Assembly (NCBI GenBank): GCA_000733355.1
Contig: JNVV01000027.1
Span: forward strand, 392,940-456,939
DNA length: 64,000 nt
Origin: Falciphora oryzae
Taxonomy: Eukaryota; Ascomycota; Sordariomycetes; Magnaporthales; Magnaporthaceae
Reading direction: 5' to 3'
A program made the position numbers and the translations under genes. The notes below the pieces were generated by a model. The model did no database searches, was not told where the DNA came from, and saw nothing but the letters and a program-made list of their open reading frames with translations. This document shows positions 23,293-33,849 of the stretch, piece by piece (position 1 is the stretch's first letter; each line of letters begins with the position of its first letter).

Positions 23293-26200
23293 AAGATGAC
23301 TTTGAGCATAAAAAGATTATCACGGCTTTTTTTATGGTGTTGAGCTTTTTTGATTTTCTACGATCCATAGGGCTGATATGAAATACCTCCAGATCTTTCG
23401 CCATTAGGTGGAGATTTGGCAGAGGTACCGAATCCGTGTGTGGTGGCACTGTGGACCCGCAATCTTGGGGCCAAATAGCCAAACGCAGGGGCTGGATAGA
23501 CACTCCCTTTTTTAAACGCAGGTTTTTCGTAGATATTTTAACCAAATCTCCAACTGCGAACTGCATAGGGATATGGTTTTTGTTGTAATACTTAGCTAAC
23601 CGTTCCTATGCTTACAGCAACGTCTTTTTAAGCTTTTTACGCAATATATAAAATCGTTCGATGCGGTTTTTTACTGCGGGTACCCTCCCCTTAGGGATAT
23701 TGTCCGCGATATCAATCCGCATTTCGCAATCCGATCCGTACAAGAAATAGAACGGCGAGTGCCTTGTAGTGAAGTTCCTGCTATTGTTATAAGCGTAAGC
23801 TACTAACGGTAGCAGTAATGCCTAAAAGTTTTCCAAACCGGCGCAATAATTGCGAAAGTAGTCTTCGATAACGCGGTTAAGGACTTCCGTTTGCCCGTCC
23901 GTTTAAGGATGGTAGGCGGTCAACATGCGTCTTTTAATGATTTGGTGCTTGCACACTTTTTCCCAAAAGCTACTGGTAATGCGGCTATCGCGATCGCTAA
24001 CGATGCTTTTAAAGGTACCGAACACGCATTCGATACGCTCGAAAAACAGCTTTGCGAACTGTCCTACATTTGTGTTAGTTCGTATGGGGATAAGAACTAC
24101 GTACTTGGTTAATCGGCATACGACGACGAAAATCGCGTTAAAAACCTGACCACCCGCCGTCCTGCTTTTAAATAGGCCGGTCACCCAGTCCAAAGAGATT
24201 TCTTTTATAAGCTGCCCGTTTTTTGGCGGTAGTAGGGGTTTAAATTTGCCGTAAGGTTTGTGACGATAAATCGCTTTCCTTTGGCATTGAGGGTACGATG
24301 CCATATATGCCGTAATATCCCCCTTAACTTTATCCTATTAAAAAAAGCGCTAAATAAGATTTAAAGTTTTGGCCACGCCCCAGTAACCGGCTCCTAGGAA
24401 ATCGTAAAACTGTTTTAGGATTTCGGTCCTTAAAGCTTCGTTTGCAAAGACATAAACCTAATTTCCCCGGAAAATCAACTCGTTACCGTTAGTTAGGTAA
24501 AAGCACGATGCTTTTTGCTGCCGAGTCGTTATCGCAATATTTCGGTGCGGTACGGTATATTTCACGTTAGGTACTGCCAAACGGGGCTTTTTAATTATTG
24601 TTAGCCTTTTAAGCAAATTTATGCTCGCCGGATCCCGCTTTTATACGTCCCCAATCCATTTTTTTAGCGGCGTTGGGATTTTTTCCGGGGAATCCGTAGT
24701 TACGCTACTTTTAAGCCAATTTAAAGCAATGCGTGCCTTTTAACAAGTAATAAATTGCATTTATAAAGCATGGATAACCTTAAAAGCGTTTGGATCGTTA
24801 GTTAACGTAAATTGTGCCAAACGTACGCTATCCCGCTCGCTTCGCCGGTTAAAAATAAAGTCTTTAAGGGATCGCTCGTTAGGTGCGCTTTTTGCGCTTA
24901 CTGGCTAAGGAGGCTTATTAAGCGACGTTCCCTCGGCAGTGTCCTTTACGTACTACTTATAAACAAATACGTTTTATTCCCAACCCATTTTATTAGATAA
25001 CGTCGGCAAAAGTTTTTTAATAAGAATTTCCTATCCTTCCTCGCGACCGTTTATATAATCCGGCCAATAAAACGGAGCGTCGGCTGGGTTTAAAAACCCT
25101 AGCCGGTATTTAATTTCGAAATCGTAGGGTGCTAATTGCAATAACTAGCGTATTTGTCGTCCGTTTAAACGCTTTTACTTTATAAAAGCCTTAAGGTTTT
25201 TATAATCCGAAAACACCTCCGTAATTTGCGCCCCCTTAAAGTAATGTCGCTAATAGCAAAAACTTCCCACTATTGCGAAAAGTTCTTTATCGTACATAGG
25301 ATACCGAGTTTCGGCACCTTTAAATTTCTAGAACCAGTAAGTTATAAGGTGCTATTGGCCGTCGTGCTTTTGCGATAGGATGCCTGCTATAGCAAAGTTG
25401 GAAACGTCCGTTTCAATCCGTAACGGTAAAGTCGGGTCGTAATGCCGCAGCATTAGTACGGTCATAAACGCGTTAATTAGGTCCTCGAATGCTTACTATT
25501 AGGGTTCCTGCTAATAATAGCCTATCTGGCCTGGCTTGCGTCCGTTTTTTATTTTTTGCAATAAATCGTACAAAGGCTTCGCCATACGGGAAAAGCCGTA
25601 GATAAACCGTCGATAAAAGTTGCAAAATCCCACAAAGATTTAAATGTTTTTATATATGCGAAGTAGGTGGTCAATCCATTTGCGGACGATTTGAATACGC
25701 GTAGGATCCATTTTAAGCCTTTCGGTATTAACGATAAAACTTAAAAACTTAAGTTTTTGCTGGAAAAAAATGCACTTTTTGGGATTAGCATAAAGCTTAA
25801 AGCTGCGAAATCGATCCAAAACCAGCTTTAGGTAGTACTAGTGCTCCTTTTTATTACCGGAATAAATAAGGATATCGTTCAAATAAACGATAACGAAATC
25901 GTTTACTAAACCCCGTAAAGCTTTATTAATGTAAATTTGGAACGATGCCAAAGCGTTGGTAAATTCGAACGGTAATACGAGGTATTCGTAATGCCCGTAT
26001 TTAATACGGAACGCGGTTTTCCATTCGTCCCCCTTTTTAATACGAAATTAGTAATACGCATTAACGAAATCGATTTTAAATAAGCATTTGGCACCGTTTA
26101 AACGGTCGAACATCTTTCCGATTAACGGAAGCGGTACTTTATTTTTAATAGTAATATCGTTAAATCCTCGATAGTTAACGCACAATCGTAACGTACCGTT

Positions 26201-27179
26201 TTTCTTCGGAACGAAAATAACAAAAGCTTTTGCTAGTGATTGTAACTCGCGGATAATGCCTTATACGAGGGCATCGGTAAGGTACTTTTAAAGTGCCGTC
26301 GATTTAGCTAAAAATAAGTAATAAATCTGCTTCCACGGGAGCTTTTTGCCCGGGAGCAAATTAATAGTATAGTTACCGTAACTATGCTTTAAAAGCGTTT
26401 TCCTTTTGCAAACGTTGAATACGTTGAAGTGATTTATCCGTAAATTTGTAAGAACGTTTTTCAAATTTAGCGGTTCGTTTGGACGGTTTTCGAAAAGGTC
26501 GTCCTCCCCGGTGCTACCAATAAAAAGGTTAAAGCGAAGGGAATAAACAAATACGCGATTTTTAGTTTAAAAGCTTTTTCGGAAATGGTATGCGGATAAC
26601 TAATAAATACGAGGACGTTGGTTGAAATACCAAGTGCTTTTAACCGGGTAAAAGTCCATAACTAGTTTTTGCATTAATGGTATACCTATAAAAATAGGGG
26701 CGTTTGCTAAACTTCGTTCGATAGCAAGGAATGGCCGGATAATTTTTACCGGAATGCTATTTTAATTACGAAAACTTAATCGTAAGTGGTAAATACTATA
26801 AGTTTTAACGCCCTAATCGTTTGCGGCGGCGAAAGTAAGGGATTGGTAATTGTGTTTAAAATGGTTGCATAGCTTATAGCTTAGGGATTTGCAAAAAGTG
26901 ATAAAAACGGTATTGATTTCGGCGAACGTATTTAAACCGATTTCGACCTTAACTTTCGGGCCGCCGTTAAAAAAGCTAATAGTTCCCTTAGTAACGAACG
27001 CAGGGGCTGTGCGTATCTGGTCGTTACGGAACGTCGGTACGGGGATGACCGGGTTCCCTTTTAATTTTTCTAGCGCTTTTCGCTCTACTTTTTTCCACTT
27101 TCCTCTTTCCGGCGTTTTAAAAAGTTAATTTTAGCTTTTTCCCTTTAGGGGGATTCGCCCTTTTTAGTTAAAAGTTTGG

Positions 27180-28000
27180 TAGCGGAAAAGGGGTTTTTGC
27201 AATCTTTCGCTATATAGTTAGGTTTGCCGCATTTAAAGCATACGCCTTCGTTCCGGCGTCGTTAGCGTTTAGCGTTTAAAAGCGTCGAGCGTCCGTTGCC
27301 TTTGCTATCGCCGTTGCGTTGGTCACGCCCCTTTTGCTTGCTTCAAAACTTGTGCTTCCCGTCTTTGTTCGATTCCTTTTGGTCCTTTTTGTGGGAGGAC
27401 TTATAGGAATCTTTCTTTTCGTCGTACGGGGCGCGAGCACCCGTACTTAAGGTATCCTAAAGGATTTAGGCTGTAGCGACGAGGTCTTCCAAAGTTTCCG
27501 CTTTATGATGCATTCCGCGGGTAATTTGGACTTTTAAAGCAAGGATTAAACGGATAACGTAATTGTTAATATTTGCTATTTGTCCTGCTTTACCGCACAT
27601 ACGTCGGTACCGTGCTGCGAAAACACCAAGGTCCTCGTTATTTTTTTGCATAAGTTGCTATAGGTCGTTAGTAGCCCTTAGGAGTAAAAAATCTCCTCGC
27701 AATGTGGTATTACGGAGCTATCGCATAAATTTGCGCTAATATAAGCCCAATACCGGATTGGCTTTGCGCGAGCCGTTATAAGCGGAATTAAGGTTGCTAT
27801 CGAAAGTTCTGACAGCGGCTGCGATACGTAATTTAGCCGTAGTAAAGCCGTTAAAATTGGCTTCGAACGTAAGGTCAAATTTGCTTTCCCAATGGTCGAA
27901 ATTTTGCACTGAGCTTGGAAGCTTTAGCTCGGGCATCTTCCATAAAATTTTGTGACTGCCTTTGTTTTTATCGTACGAAAGAAAAATGTCGTTTTTTTCG
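27180..28000 (-). pseudogene. Gypsy III gag remnant
   Basis: Legible pieces: 27736-27936 (MPELKLPSSVQNFDHWESKF), 27466-27651 (a helical gag core, LGVFAARYRRMCGKAGQI) and a zinc knuckle near 27230-27260 reading CFKCGKPNYIAKDC. There the expected His is Tyr, a CAC-to-TAC change of the RIP type. From 28000 to 28489 there is leader or further gag sequence that I cannot assign. Confidence 0.7.
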
Positions 28001-28489
28001 TCGTCGTCCCTTACTAGGGTGTGGTGCGACGGTGCCCGGGGTATCTACTAGTTGCCGGGTTTTCCTAACGGGCGGTTAACCTTTTGGCCGTATTGTTTTG
28101 GGGTTAAATTTTAGGAACGAGCCGGAATTTAAAGCTTGTGGTTAGGGCGATTTGGATCGTTCGAATCGTTTGGGAGGCTAAGGGCTTCGCGAACTGCCTT
28201 CCGTTTTATAAGTGCTTTTTGGAACTATGGCAGGATTTTGGTAGGGATGCAGTTTCGCGTTACGTAATAGGCGAGCTGCGAACGAGTGTAGGATGCAACG
28301 CTGTGGATGCTAAAGTTAGGGTATTTACGAAGGTTGTTGGGGGTAGGTTGCTTACGTCCAAGGGGAAGGGTGGATGTTCCCGTTTTTGGATCCTCGTCCT
28401 GGCCTGGGTCGTTAATGTTAACGAAATCGTTAAAATCCGATATGGTAATTGGTAAATGTTAAAGGTTTAAGTAAAGGAAGCTATCGAAT

Positions 28490-29016
28490 TGTAACAGGCT
28501 TCCGCCCTATTATAGCTAGCTACAGTAATGTTAGGCTTAGAAAAGGGGGGTTTTCGCAGGGAGGTTTTAAAGGTTCAGCAGCTTAACAGTTGTATTCGTA
28601 CAGGGCTTAACAAGTTTATGGTATAGGTAAAAACAAAAACGATAGCTTGCTTTCCGAACCTCTTTTACAGGGGGTTTTTCGGGCCCTCTTTATGCTTTAG
28701 CTTTCCGTCCGTCCTTCGGCTGTCGTCGGCGCGCCTTTTCCTCCGTGGCGTCCGTTGGGGCTTGCTTTTCGGTTGTTATCGGCACACTGCTTCCTCCGCG
28801 GCGTCCGTCGGAGCCGGATGTGTTTCGTCCCTTTTAGGGTTCCGGGCCGGGCTGATTTGCGGGGGCTGATCGGCGCGCGTGTCGCAAAGTTAAACTCTCC
28901 TAATCCGCACATCCGTTAGGGCTTGCGCCCCCCCGGCTACCACCCGGAGGCCTCCCTTATGGTCACCGGTGGCGTCCTTTGCGGCTGCTGGCCATGCTTC
29001 TGTATGGGGTGTTACA
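28490..29016 (-). repeat. Gypsy III 5' LTR
   Basis: 527 bp, TGTAACA to TGTTACA, the partner of 21179-21705, followed by the TSD CAATC at 29017-29021. Confidence 0.93.
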
Positions 29017-29021
29017 CAATC

Positions 29022-29538
29022 ACCCAATCGTTCGAAAGCGTTGCATTAAAAGCGAGCAACAGCTGCAAACATTTAACTGTTCCTTTAAAAAAGGCCCATC
29101 CTTTAATATTCGCCTTTTGCATGGCTTCGGTGAGAACGGAACGGTCGATAAAGGTAAACACCTATTTGGTAAGTGCTATAAGCTATTTATCGGAAACGCT
29201 CGCCTTATTGCTGGTTTTTTATGCTTATTGCGCATTTGTAAAGCGTTTGTTAAGCTCATTTTAAGTAGCGAAAACCGGATCTTTTAGCTCGGGATGAGGC
29301 TTTCCAGCCTTTTGTCCTTCCTTATCCCAATTTTTAATGCGCTGGCTTTTTTCGATTTGGGTAAGCTTTTTCCAGACGAGCAGTTGTATTTCGTGTGCTT
29401 TAAGCGTATTATCCCTATCTTCCCTTTGCATTTGCTCCAAAGTGGGAAGGTTAAAGTACGCTTGCTCGGTATCTGGCTGCAGGTCAGGGTTGACCTTGTG
29501 CCAAACGGCGAGCATTTGAACGTTTTACCGGAAAACCG
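29022..29538 (-). pseudogene. Copia gag, middle segment
   Basis: Open mostly without interruption at 29261-29515 (MLAVWHKVNPDLQPDTEQAY onward). On its right it joins the segment at 31404 across the Fot1 insertion, in frame (HIWFTVF then R-stop-NVQML, the stop being a TAA of RIP type for CAA). On its left it continues across gypsy III in frame. Capsid-like gag protein of the copia element. Confidence 0.75.
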
Positions 29539-29540
29539 TA

Positions 29541-31401
29541 ACGTGGTTCATAAGCGAGTCGCGCACATAAGCGAATCGCGCATTTTCTAATACGACGCGT
29601 ATCTCCCACTTCCAACCTCAATTGCTCAACAACCACAAATAGTATCGACATTAAAAAAAGCTCGGATTGCCTTTGTTTTACGGGCAATCCAATCTAATGC
29701 ACAATTAAATATGCGAAAGGCAGCCAAAATCTACGATATTCTTCAATCCACATTACGCGACCGACGCGCCGGCCGACCTACTCGACGCGATAGTATACCC
29801 AAATTACGGAAATTAACGGAATCCGAAAAGGAAGCGCTTATTAAATATATCCTCGAGCTGGATTCTTACGCATTCCCTCCCCGGCGTTCTGGTGTTAAAA
29901 ATATGGCCAACCGATTGCTCGCCGAACGTAACGCGGACGCCGTTAGCAAGTGCTAGGTCGCGAACTTCGTTAAACGCCGCGCAAAGCTCGGCATACGCTG
30001 GATTCGAAAGTACGACTACCAAAGGGCCAAATGCGAAGATCCTAAGCTCGTTTCCGCGTGGTTCGACCTTATGCGGAACATTGTAGCCAAATATAGCATC
30101 CTGGATAACGACATTTATAACTTCGACGAAACCGGCTTCCTTATGGGCATAATCGCCGCCGTTATAGTTATTACAACATCGGAAAGCCGTAGTAAAGCAA
30201 AGCTGGTTTAGCTTAGTAACCGGGAATGGGCTATAATTATCTAAAGGGTTAATTATTGCGGTTGGGCGATCCCCCTTTTCATTATCGTTAAAAGGCAATA
30301 CCACCTAGCCAATTGGTACTCGGAAACCGACCTCCTACGCAATTAGGTCATCGCAACAAGTTCTAACGGGTGGACTACGAACGAACTCGGCCTGGAATGG
30401 ATTCAGCATTTCAACAAACACACTGCGTCGCGTACGAAGGGCCCCTATCGTTTGTTAGTGCTAAACGGATACGAAAGCTACCACTCGACGGATTTCGAGC
30501 TCTATTGCCAAAAACACAACATCATTACGCTTTGCATACCTCCGCATTCGTCTCACTTCTTTTAGCCGCTTGACGTTAGGTGCTTTAGCCCAATAAAAAA
30601 GGCGTACGGTCGACAAATCGAAAACCTAATAAGGTCGCACGTTAACCACGTGACTAAAGTCGAGTTCCTTTCCGCGTTTAAAGCGGCATTTTTTAACTCC
30701 ATAACCGAAGGAAACATCCGAGGAAGCTTTCGAGGGGCTGGCCTTGCTCCTTTCAATCCGGATTCGGTTTTAAAAAAGCTGGATGTGAGGTTACGGACTT
30801 TAACGCCCTTAAAAACGCCCCTAAACGACCCCGAACTTTGGACCTCCAAAACGCCCAGGACAGTTAGGGAAGCAACTTCGCAATCTAAACATATCAAAAT
30901 TCGAATTTCCAATCACTAGGGCAGCTTTCCAACTTCTATTTATACGGTTATAGACCAAATTGCAAAAGGGGCGAAAGCGATAATGCATAAGGTAGCCCTT
31001 TTCCGAGCCGAGGTAACCACGCTTAAAAAGGCGAACGAGGCACTAAGTAAACGCCGGAAGGCTAAAAAAACACGTGTCCGACTTGGAGGGTCACTTACTA
31101 TCAACGAAGTACGAAATGTTTTGGACTAGCAGGAGCTGGATGGATAGCTATAGCAAGAAATGCGCGACCATGGGGGTTAGGAAAGGAGGGCGACGACGAC
31201 TCGTTAGCGATATGGCACGTGCGGCAAGACCGGACACAATGCGCGCACCTGTCAGGAAAAAGTAGAAATGTCCGATGTATATAGTTCAGAATAGTTTGAA
31301 TGGATTGCTGGCGTTGTTGGGTTGGCATGCGCGTTGATTGACCGGAGGTCGGGTGTGGGTGCGCGACTCGCTTATATGCGCGACTCGCTTATGAACCACG
31401 T
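29541..31401 (+). mobile_element. Fot1/pogo-type DNA transposon (Tc1-mariner superfamily)
   Basis: 1861 bp, flanked by TA at 29539-29540 and 31402-31403, the TSD of this superfamily. Terminal inverted repeats of about 42 bp start ACGTGGTTCATAAGCGAGTC; the few mismatches are RIP-type transitions. Each repeat holds two tandem copies of a roughly 17-bp motif (CATAAGCGAGTCGCGCA). It encodes a damaged transposase on the plus strand. It is inserted in copia gag, which it splits in frame. Confidence 0.93.
29645..31265 (+). pseudogene. Fot1/pogo DDE transposase, RIP-inactivated
   Basis: One frame runs through the element with several TAG/TAA codons. N-terminal helix-turn-helix (about 29650-29800, RKAAKIYDILQSTL), CENP-B-like second DNA-binding part (29800-30000), then the catalytic part. 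The first Asp is present (YNFDETGF, about 30118-30141). The second reads VLNGYESYHS at about 30460-30490, where Asn stands for the expected Asp and Tyr for His, both RIP-type changes. The third Asp is kept (PPHSSHFF-stop-PLDV, about 30540-30575). The C-terminus carries a CCHC-like knuckle (CGKTGHNARTC, about 31220-31255). There is no ATG at the expected start. Family length is about 540 residues, which fits. Confidence 0.88.
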
Positions 31402-31403
31402 TA

Positions 31404-31690
31404 AACCATATGTGCCATTGGTATTTGTCCCGCAGGATCCCCGTGGGGATCAATCCTGCATCGTTGTCAAACATGGTGGGTGCTTCTAACGCACGGGAAC
31501 GTTTTAAGGTGCGCTCGGGAAACGCCGGGTCTGGTAACAGGGGTTGGGAGTGGAGGTCCGAAAAGGAGGTGGCGATAGCTTCAACGTTGGTGATCGGTAA
31601 ACTCGTGAGCGTAAAATGGGTGTTCTACACGGGCCTGCCGCGCACTGGTGAAAGTCTTTGTGTGTTTGATGAAGGTAGGTAAGCGGAGGT
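31404..31690 (-). pseudogene. Copia gag N-terminal segment
   Basis: Legible from about 31560 down to 31404: a Ser/Pro-rich start, then MFDNDAGLIPTGILRDKYQW, reaching the Fot1 insertion at HIWFT. One in-frame TAG near 31634 may be RIP-derived. The true start codon is not clear. Base composition here is close to normal, so RIP was light. Confidence 0.65.
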
Positions 31691-31699
31691 AGAAGGGGC

Positions 31700-32005
31700 T
31701 ATTGCAATGCAACCTTTAAAATGCGGAAAAGGGGTTTAAAACGCCGGGCTTATAACTATTGCAAAGTAGAGGGTATGCAGTAGAAGGATTGTTTTGATTT
31801 CTACCTTTAAGGAACTAATAGGAAAGCGCCCGAGGGTCTACCACCCTCGGGGTCTTTATACACGAGTGCGCAGTAGGAGTGGAGAGCCCTTCTCGGCGTC
31901 GCCGAGTGCTCTGTAACTGCTTGTTGAGCACCTGCGACGCCGATGAGGGTGGTGATGCAGATCCCGGCCGGCACAGCCGGGGTACCCCCTCGATCCTTTG
32001 CGACA
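31700..32005 (-). repeat. 5' LTR of the copia element
   Basis: On the minus strand it begins TGTCGCAAAG at 32005 and has a TATAAAG box at about 31856-31862. The first 68 bases are duplicated at 1-68. The inner end (about 31700) is not fixed, because I found no clear CA end followed by a tRNA-complementary site. Confidence 0.7.
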
Positions 32006-32892
32006 ACTGTTATCCTAAGGAAGGCCCCAAAGGTGGAAGTCCCCCAGACACGTGGCAGGTAAAGTGCGAAGACATTTTTCGAGAAAGGCCCGACGCAAAA
32101 GTGAGTCGCCAAGCTCCTTGGGAGCCGCCAAAGCCCCCCTTTATCGTTCGTGTACCGATGCGCTAACATGTTCCGTTGCCTACAACCAGCCTCGACGGGA
32201 CCAACCCTGCGCCATCGCCAAATATAGTGTGAAGAAGAGAACGCAGACGTGTTTGTTGGGATTGTGCATTACGAACATCTTGGAAAAGGAGGAGGAGGAG
32301 CGCACCGTTGCGGTGTGCCAATTCGTCCCCGGGCTCATGTTTGAAGAGGTTAAAAAGAAACTCGAAATTCCTTAAAGAGGAAGCAGGGGCATGTCAGAAG
32401 CGTGAGGGCGTTTGGCGTTCGCTGAGAAGGAATAGGGAGGAAGATAAATTTCGTATGTGTTTCCGAAATGACGCAATGGAGAAGCGATACCTCTTGTAGA
32501 AGACGACTTTTCTCCTTAGGCTTGCCTTGGGAAAAATTTCATATTGTGCGCATATTGTGTCATCCTATCATCCCGGGCTTCTCGTGGAGGACGATCACAG
32601 AAGCTGAGGGGGAGTGCACAATCATCGTGCCTAGTCTGAAGATGAGCGTATTAAGATGCTGTCCGTGACAGAGTGCTCTGTGGGGGCTTGTGTCACGGTG
32701 GTGCGGAGCTGGCGCCCTTGGTTGTGGTAATTAAGGACTAGGGAGATATCTGGACGTCACCGTGGCAGGTAAGGTAGGGTTTGGGAGGAGGGAAATGGGA
32801 GATTTCGTTGAAAACAACGTTTTATTAACCGTCCGGGGTCGGACGGTCGTCAAACTCGGCCCTAATTTCCTAGACGCCGAAAGAAGTGCACC
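32006..32892. other. Intergenic region between the transposon nest and the first host gene
   Basis: No supported gene. Base composition turns normal at 32,006. A short near-inverted pair (GTGACAG at 32667, TGTCACG at 32690) is visible, but I could not make an element of it. The 3' flank of the spherulin-like gene (stop at 32893) lies at the right end. Confidence 0.5.
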
Positions 32893-33696
32893 TCACGATA
32901 AGAGCCTTGCCTGATTCTCCGCATTGGCAGGCGGCGCAGTGTACTGGTGATAGTCGGTAGCCGTGAACCACACCCCGCCGACGCCGGCATTGCCGATCCT
33001 GTCTAGCTCCGCATCCAGCGCCGCCAAATCCCCGGTGAAGGTGTGCACGACGATGGCGCTCTTCCCCGCCCGGCCCCGAGGCGCGCTGTTGGCGACTGGG
33101 TTGACGGTCCGGTACACGGACCATGCCTCCTCAAACACGATGACCCGGTCCGCGATGTCAAAGTACGTCGGCACGTTCGCGTCGACGACCTTTTGCCCTA
33201 CGTTGAAGACTAAAAAATCGCCTGCCGCGCCGGCAGCGGTGCGCGTGCGCTCCGCGATGCCGCGCATGTAGCCCGGCTCGTCGGCGTTCCAGGGGTTGCC
33301 GTTGGGCGTCTCGTCGAATAAGACCCCGCCCAGCCCGTACGGGGCGGGCCAGGCGGCCCAGGCGGAGACGTTGCGGAGCACGGCGTCGGCGGGGAGGCGG
33401 CCGTAGTCGGTGTGGACGTAGCCGAGGGTGCGGACGTTGGGCTCGGCGTTGAGCAGCGTGACGCCCGAGACGTAGTTGACGTCGTCGCGGCCGAAGCCCG
33501 GGCCGCCGGGGCCAGAGTCTGGGTTTATGACGACGTCGAATGAGACGGAGCGGTGGGTGCGGATCGTGGAGAGGAGGGACTGCCAGTGCGAGGCGTTGTC
33601 GTTCCAGAGCGCGCTGGGGTAGACGTACAGCGGGAGGAGGATGTTGGTCGCTGAGGCAGCCAGGGGGAGGATGGAGAAGGTCAGGAGGGACTTCAT
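32893..33696 (-). CDS. Spherulin-4-like secreted protein
   Basis: 267 residues from ATG 33694-33696. The frame is open 38 codons further upstream, but this Met begins a clear signal peptide (MKSLLTFSILPLAASAT) and a TATA box lies about 140 bp upstream. The mature part starts ILLPLYVYPSALW and has the family's YVHTDYG, GVLFDETPN and VWFTATDYHQY blocks, which fit the spherulation-specific family 4 (spherulin-4) with a TIM-barrel fold. Related domains act on galactosamine-containing polymers; no activity is proven for this gene. No intron is seen. The gene is undamaged and GC-rich, only 0.9 kb from the decayed transposon nest. Confidence 0.88.
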   Translation of the reverse strand: MKSLLTFSILPLAASATNILLPLYVYPSALWNDNASHWQSLLSTIRTHRSVSFDVVINPDSGPGGPGFGRDDVNYVSGVTLLNAEPNVRTLGYVHTDYGRLPADAVLRNVSAWAAWPAPYGLGGVLFDETPNGNPWNADEPGYMRGIAERTRTAAGAAGDFLVFNVGQKVVDANVPTYFDIADRVIVFEEAWSVYRTVNPVANSAPRGRAGKSAIVVHTFTGDLAALDAELDRIGNAGVGGVWFTATDYHQYTAPPANAENQARLLS

Positions 33697-33834
33697 CTTG
33701 GGGTTTGCTTTGTGGACTTGGGGATTGCAAAGCGATGATACTTGGCTTCTGCTGCGATGGTCTGATTTGCCTGTCGAGTGCAGTGGGACTCGAGACAAAT
33801 CCAATGCCACTGTTGGGGGCTTCTTCTGGTGGCC

Positions 33835-33842
33835 ATTTTATA
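33835..33842 (-). promoter_or_regulatory. TATA box of the spherulin-4-like gene
   Basis: GTATAAAA on the minus strand, about 140 bp upstream of ATG 33696. It supports the short start. Confidence 0.5.
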
Positions 33843-33849
33843 CTCGAAC

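Larger units (their letters stand above)
22311..23507 (+). mobile_element. Mutator-like (MULE) DNA transposon, internally deleted derivative
   Basis: 1197 bp with terminal inverted repeats of about 60 bp. The left end is GGGGCTGTCTATCCAGCCCC and the right end, on the minus strand, is GGGAGTGTCTATCC followed by the same sequence. It is flanked by an 8-bp TSD, TTTTTTAA at 22303-22310 and 23508-23515. It lies inside the integrase of gypsy III, and removing it rejoins that frame. Inside are a start with FAR1-like features and an unrelated tail, but no DDE core, so it is probably non-autonomous. Its DNA is GC-rich, with many intact CpA sites, unlike the host element. An 8-bp TSD would also fit hAT-type elements; the long repeats and FAR1-like start favour MULE. 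Confidence 0.75.
21876..27180 (-). pseudogene. Gypsy III pol with chromodomain, RIP-broken and split by a DNA transposon
   Basis: In transcription order: the reverse transcriptase region (about 25500-26250), where the YxDD box reads YLND at 25874-25885, so the first catalytic Asp is lost; RNase H (about 25150-25450); the integrase core (23903-24304, LDWVTGLF and VSDRDSR); and an integrase C-terminal part beginning at 23566 (MQFAVGDLVKIS) that is split by the insert at 22311-23507 and resumes at 22302. The chromodomain is at 21876-22130 (YYLIKWKDWP, then YNTWEPEKHF), with its stop at 21876. Many in-frame TAA/TAG codons show it is dead. Confidence 0.85.
21179..29016 (-). mobile_element. Gypsy III: second Ty3/gypsy chromovirus family, carries a Mutator-like insert
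   Basis: Two 527-bp LTRs (21179-21705 and 28490-29016) and a perfect TSD, CAATC at 21174-21178 and 29017-29021. Gag-pol is on the minus strand and only distantly related to gypsy I and II. Removing the element with one TSD copy joins copia gag in frame. Differences between the two LTRs are mostly G-to-A and C-to-T. A 1197-bp DNA transposon (22311-23507) lies in its integrase. Confidence 0.93.
1..32005 (-). mobile_element. Ty1/copia LTR retrotransposon, nested host of four other elements
   Basis: Bases 1-68 and 31938-32005 are the same sequence with one C-to-T change at CpA (base 37). On the minus strand the copy at 32005 starts TGTCGCAAAG, so it is the 5' LTR, and the copy at 68 is the start of the 3' LTR, which continues left of the window. 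Base 69 onward, read on the minus strand, is a GGGGGGTG polypurine tract abutting the 3' LTR. Gag, protease, integrase, reverse transcriptase and RNase H pieces follow in copia order from 31.7 kb down to 9.35 kb. Removing three gypsy elements and one Fot1 element, each with one TSD copy, leaves about 8185 bp. The reading frame closes across the gypsy II, gypsy III and Fot1 junctions. The element's own TSD cannot be checked because its left flank is outside the window. Confidence 0.85.

Noticed and set aside
1..32005. Giant Starship-type mobile element carrying the left half
   Set aside because: No DUF3435 tyrosine recombinase is seen, and the nested LTR and DNA elements with their TSDs explain essentially all of the sequence.
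32667..32770. Small inverted-repeat element (MITE)
   Set aside because: Only short matching ends (GTGACAG and TGTCACG); no clear target duplication and no second copy in the window.
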